From: an uncultured Candidatus Saccharibacteria bacterium
Lineage (GTDB): Bacteria > Patescibacteriota > Saccharimonadia > Saccharimonadales > Saccharimonadaceae
Length of the DNA: 23,700 bases
Reading direction: 5' to 3'
Assembly (NCBI GenBank): GCA_937935245.1
Contig: CALGXX010000009.1
Coordinates: 1-23,700 of the forward strand
The notes under the pieces are model-generated. The model saw only the letters and a program-made list of their open reading frames with translations. It searched no databases and was not told where the DNA came from. Each line of letters opens with the position of its first letter. Within the stretch, counting starts at the first letter, position 1. Shown in pieces: positions 21,386-23,700 of the stretch. The translations under genes were made by a program, and so were the position numbers.

Positions 21386-22072
21386 ATGAAACGAACCAAG
21401 GCGCGACTTAAAATTAACCAGATTTTGACCGGTAAGAAAACTAATTTACGAGTTGTTGGCTGTTTGCTTTTTCGCGAATGGGATAAGAAAGACAAGCGAT
21501 TTTACTACTGGGAAGAGTGGGAGATTACTGGGCTGGCCGATTATGACAGCTGGGTGGAATATGATCACAGCGATCAAACCGTTTCTCTGTATGAGCCGAT
21601 TCGCTTTACTCAGGCAATTGACCCAACGCAATTGGAAAAAGGTCAATCATTCACCGTTTCCGAACAGGACGGCAAGGATCACGTTGTGGTGGTTGATGAG
21701 GTTGGAATTGGCGAAATTATGAATATCAAGGGCAAAAACACGTACCAAGTTTTCCCGAAAGAACTGATGGCGTACGCTACTTTGAGGGATACTGGCGCGC
21801 CGAAAAACCGTCAGTTGATCACGATTGAGAAGTATAATAATCGCGAATATGATGCTTATCGTAAGGTTCAGCTGAGCGACAAAGAACAGAAGGAAATGTT
21901 TGGCAGGACCATTAAGCCGATTGACTGGACGACGATTATAGTCATTGCCATATTTATCGCTATTATTTTGTTTGCGTTCATCTTTGACAATAATTCCGAC
22001 GGTAGTAATGGCGGAGGTCACGGCGGATCGCGCAGCGTTTACGGCGGCAGTAGCGGCGGGCTTGGTAAATAA
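21386..22072 (+). CDS. DUF4178-like membrane protein
   Basis: The 228-residue protein has a soluble beta-rich region. WEEWEITGLADYDSWVEYD (about 42-60), with its repeated Trp and Tyr, resembles DUF4178. A membrane segment follows at about 182-200, then a flexible Gly/Ser-rich tail (NGGGHGGS, YGGSSGGLGK). DUF4178 genes are often found beside speD-like and membrane spermidine-synthase-like genes, the arrangement seen here, but their role is not known. It starts one base after speD, so the two are probably co-translated. Confidence 0.7.
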   Translation: MKRTKARLKINQILTGKKTNLRVVGCLLFREWDKKDKRFYYWEEWEITGLADYDSWVEYDHSDQTVSLYEPIRFTQAIDPTQLEKGQSFTVSEQDGKDHVVVVDEVGIGEIMNIKGKNTYQVFPKELMAYATLRDTGAPKNRQLITIEKYNNREYDAYRKVQLSDKEQKEMFGRTIKPIDWTTIIVIAIFIAIILFAFIFDNNSDGSNGGGHGGSRSVYGGSSGGLGK

Positions 22073-22083
22073 AAGGAGTTATA

Positions 22084-22770
22084 ATGTCACGATCAAGTAC
22101 GAAAAAACGGGAGCAGGTTGCTTTATTTGCGGCGGCGATTTTAGTAGCAATTGGCGGAATTATTTACGAGCTGATTTTAGGCGCAGCTGCGTCATATCTG
22201 GTGGGCGATTCGATTTTGAGCTTCAGCTTGGCGACGGGTGTGACGCTGTTTGGCATGGGAATTGGCTCGCTGCTGGTCAATTACATCAAGCTCCATCCAG
22301 CGACCAGCTTCGCGACAAACGAAATTATTCTGGGATTAATTGGCGGAAATTCGGTGATGCTGATGTATTTGGGATTCGTTTTTACGCGTTCGCATTGGCT
22401 AATTTTTGCCGTTATAAGTTTGGCAATTGGTATTTGTATCGGGTTGGAAATTCCGCTTTTAATGAAGATGTTTCAGGAATTCGGGCGCAAGTCTTCGGTG
22501 AAATTGTTTAGTAAGATTTTGGCGCTCGATTATTTCGGGGCGTTAATTGCGTCGCTATTATTCCCGCTCGTTATGCTTCCGTATCTTGGTTTGATGCGCA
22601 GCGCGTACCTGGTGGCGGCACTGAATATTGGCGTTGCGGTTCTGATTCTTAAGCAAATGAAAGCGTCGAAAATTGTGATGACAATTAGCGTTATTGCAAC
22701 AATGTTACTTTTGGGATTCTTTATTTTTGCGACAGAAATTGAGCACGGAATTGACAAGCGAACGTTTCAG
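22084..22770 (+). CDS. Spermidine-synthase-like membrane protein, truncated at a sequence junction
   Basis: AAAAGGAG lies shortly upstream of the ATG. The 229 residues visible form about seven membrane segments, including YELILGAAASYLVGDSI and LDYFGALIASLLFPLVMLPYLG, typical of the membrane half of fused spermidine-synthase-like proteins. The last native residues are EIEHGIDKRTFQ. The Rossmann-fold aminopropyltransferase half should follow, but at about 22770 the sequence changes to a Haemophilus-type purA on the other strand. The frame runs on to 22863 only by chance. The gene is cut by the junction and is not a natural short form. Confidence 0.82.
22766..22770. other. Chimeric junction between two genomes
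   Basis: To the left is the CPR-type spermidine-synthase-like gene and to the right a Pasteurellaceae-type purA. TTCAG can be read as part of either gene (Phe-Gln on the left, the Glu codon of PurA VVVSPE on the right), so a short shared word may have caused the misjoin. Both genes end here. Confidence 0.82.
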
Positions 22771-22999
22771 GCGAAACCACAACGCCATTACCAATTAAGC
22801 AAGTTACGTTTGGATGTAACATACCAGATGGAATTAAACGTAATACGGTTTTTTCTCCATTGATGATAAGTGTATGGCCTGCGTTGTGACCGCCTTGGTA
22901 ACGAACTACGTATTTTACGCGATCCGTTAGAAGATCGACGATTTTCCCTTTACCTTCATCGCCCCATTGAGCGCCTAAGATAACAACACTTTTTCCCAT
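22766..22999 (-). CDS. purA: Adenylosuccinate synthetase, N-terminal fragment (Pasteurellaceae type)
   Basis: PurA joins IMP and aspartate with GTP in AMP synthesis. The first 78 residues are present: GAQWGDEGKGKIVDLLTD (GTP-binding loop with catalytic Asp and Lys), YQGGHNAGHTLI (catalytic His), and LIPSGML up to GNGVVVSPE. After that Glu the frame reads unrelated residues until the stop at 22721, so the rest of the gene (usually about 430 residues in all) is missing. The sequence is very like that of Haemophilus and unlike the style of the genes to its left. Confidence 0.92.
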
Positions 23000-23088
23000 A
23001 ATTTCCGCCTTTTATTCGGTTAAATTAGTCAAATGAACAGCCGTTTACTTTACTCTTTTTCGGCTTTAATCTCAATGATATAAAAGAA

Positions 23089-23116
23089 AAAGTGCGGTGA
23101 TTTTTCACCGCACTTT
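23089..23116 (-). terminator. lysC terminator made of two inverted Haemophilus uptake sequences
   Basis: AAGTGCGGT (23090-23098) and ACCGCACTT (23107-23115) form a stem with an AT-rich loop and, on the minus strand, a T-rich tail. AAGTGCGGT is the core of the Haemophilus DNA uptake signal sequence, which often occurs as inverted pairs at terminators. It lies 13 bases past the lysC stop. Confidence 0.92.
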
Positions 23117-23128
23117 AGGCTTTCTACT

Positions 23129-23700
23129 TTATTCAAATAAAGATTTGTGTAACGAACGAACGACTTCATCAGCATGTTCACTTTGCACGAGCATACAAAT
23201 ATTGTTGGTGCTTGCGCCATAACTAATCATGCGAATGTTGTAAGATTGAAGAGTATCAAAAATACGTTTTGCTACACCGGAAGCAATGTGTAAGTCGTTT
23301 CCAATTAATGCGACTAATGACACGCCGGTATCGACTTTTACTGCACAATATTGACGGAGTTCATCTAATAATTCGGTTGAAAGTAATTCCGCTCCTGAAG
23401 ATGCTGAGCCAGTTTTGTCTAATGTCAATGCAACGCTCACTTCTGATGTGGCGATTGTATCCACTGAAATTTTGTGTTTAGCCAAAATGTTAAATACATT
23501 CGCTAAGAAACCTTGCGCATGCAGCATACTTAAGCTTGAAAGAGTGAGTAAAGTTTGATCTCGGCGTAATGCAATTGCACGGAAAGTTGGACGAGGTTGA
23601 GGATCGCGAGTGACCCAAGTTCCGCCTGCTTCTGGTGCTTTACTTGAACCCACATAAACAGGGATATTGCTACGTACGGCAGGGAGCAATGTGGCTGGGT
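23129..23700 (-). CDS. lysC: Aspartokinase III, C-terminal part (Pasteurellaceae type)
   Basis: LysC phosphorylates aspartate, the first step toward lysine, threonine and methionine; the lysine-sensitive isozyme is controlled through ACT domains. The frame is open to the window edge, so the kinase domain lies outside. The visible start, PATLLPAVRSNIPVYVGSSK, matches the end of the catalytic domain. The ACT region follows with LTLSSLSMLHAQGFLANVF, ISVDTIATSEVSVALTLD, and VALIGNDL leading to NIRMISYGASTNNICMLV, ending LHKSLFE. The pattern is close to E. coli LysC. It is followed by the uptake-sequence terminator and then purA on the same strand. Confidence 0.93.
   Translation of the reverse strand, partial: PATLLPAVRSNIPVYVGSSKAPEAGGTWVTRDPQPRPTFRAIALRRDQTLLTLSSLSMLHAQGFLANVFNILAKHKISVDTIATSEVSVALTLDKTGSASSGAELLSTELLDELRQYCAVKVDTGVSLVALIGNDLHIASGVAKRIFDTLQSYNIRMISYGASTNNICMLVQSEHADEVVRSLHKSLFE

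Noticed and set aside
22721..22765. Last 14 residues of the purA frame
   Set aside because: They depart from PurA sequence right at the junction and read through the other gene on the opposite strand.
22771..22863. C-terminal 30 residues of the spermidine-synthase-like frame
   Set aside because: This stretch is antisense to purA coding sequence past the chimeric junction.
1..23700. CRISPR arrays, tRNA or rRNA genes
   Set aside because: I saw no regularly spaced repeats and no tRNA- or rRNA-like segments on either strand, including at the phage boundary.

Overview
The window looks like a metagenome-assembled contig from a small-genome, monoderm (Gram-positive-type) bacterium of the Candidate Phyla Radiation, most likely an oral Saccharibacteria (TM7). 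This assignment is an inference from gene content, compact operons with short leaders, and the company the contig keeps (see the last paragraph). I could not run a search.

Layout: (1) 1-5275, a run of same-strand genes: the end of a YvcK/CofD-like gene, a large protein with a faint RelA/SpoT-synthetase pattern, ribonuclease HI, a DUF4868/KwaB-like protein, and a PIF1-like helicase. (2) 5374-13702, a cell-wall and division (dcw) cluster: mraZ, rsmH, a 23-residue micro-ORF, ftsL-like, ftsI, mraY, ftsW, murG, ftsQ. Most are overlapping or nearly abutting. The usual murCDEF, ftsA and ftsZ genes are not in the window. (3) 14152-19308, a compact integrated filamentous phage (inovirus) of about 5.1 kb. 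It is bounded by direct copies of a dif-like site and has no integrase. Joined end to end at the repeats, its genes fall in classic filamentous-phage order: Rep, ssDNA-binding protein, small membrane/coat proteins, pIII-like adsorption protein, pVI-like protein, pI/Zot ATPase, major coat protein, hairpin-rich intergenic region, Rep. No secretin gene is visible, which fits a host without an outer membrane. (4) 19558-20720, a DUF2726-type nuclease-fold protein and a polytopic membrane protein, transcribed divergently, then a structured intergenic stretch with a candidate minus-strand small RNA. (5) 21037-22770, a polyamine-type cluster: speD, a DUF4178-like membrane protein, and the N-terminal membrane part of a spermidine-synthase-like protein.

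(6) 22766-23700 does not belong with the rest. It holds the start of purA and the end of lysC on the minus strand, both of Pasteurellaceae type, separated by a terminator made of two inverted copies of the Haemophilus DNA uptake sequence AAGTGCGGT. The spermidine-synthase-like gene and purA both break at the same few bases (about 22766-22770). The simplest reading is an assembly chimera with an oral Haemophilus.

The most interesting system is the secretin-less, integrase-less inovirus at a dif-like site in a probable CPR bacterium. Its major coat protein and several micro-genes are too short for ordinary gene calling.
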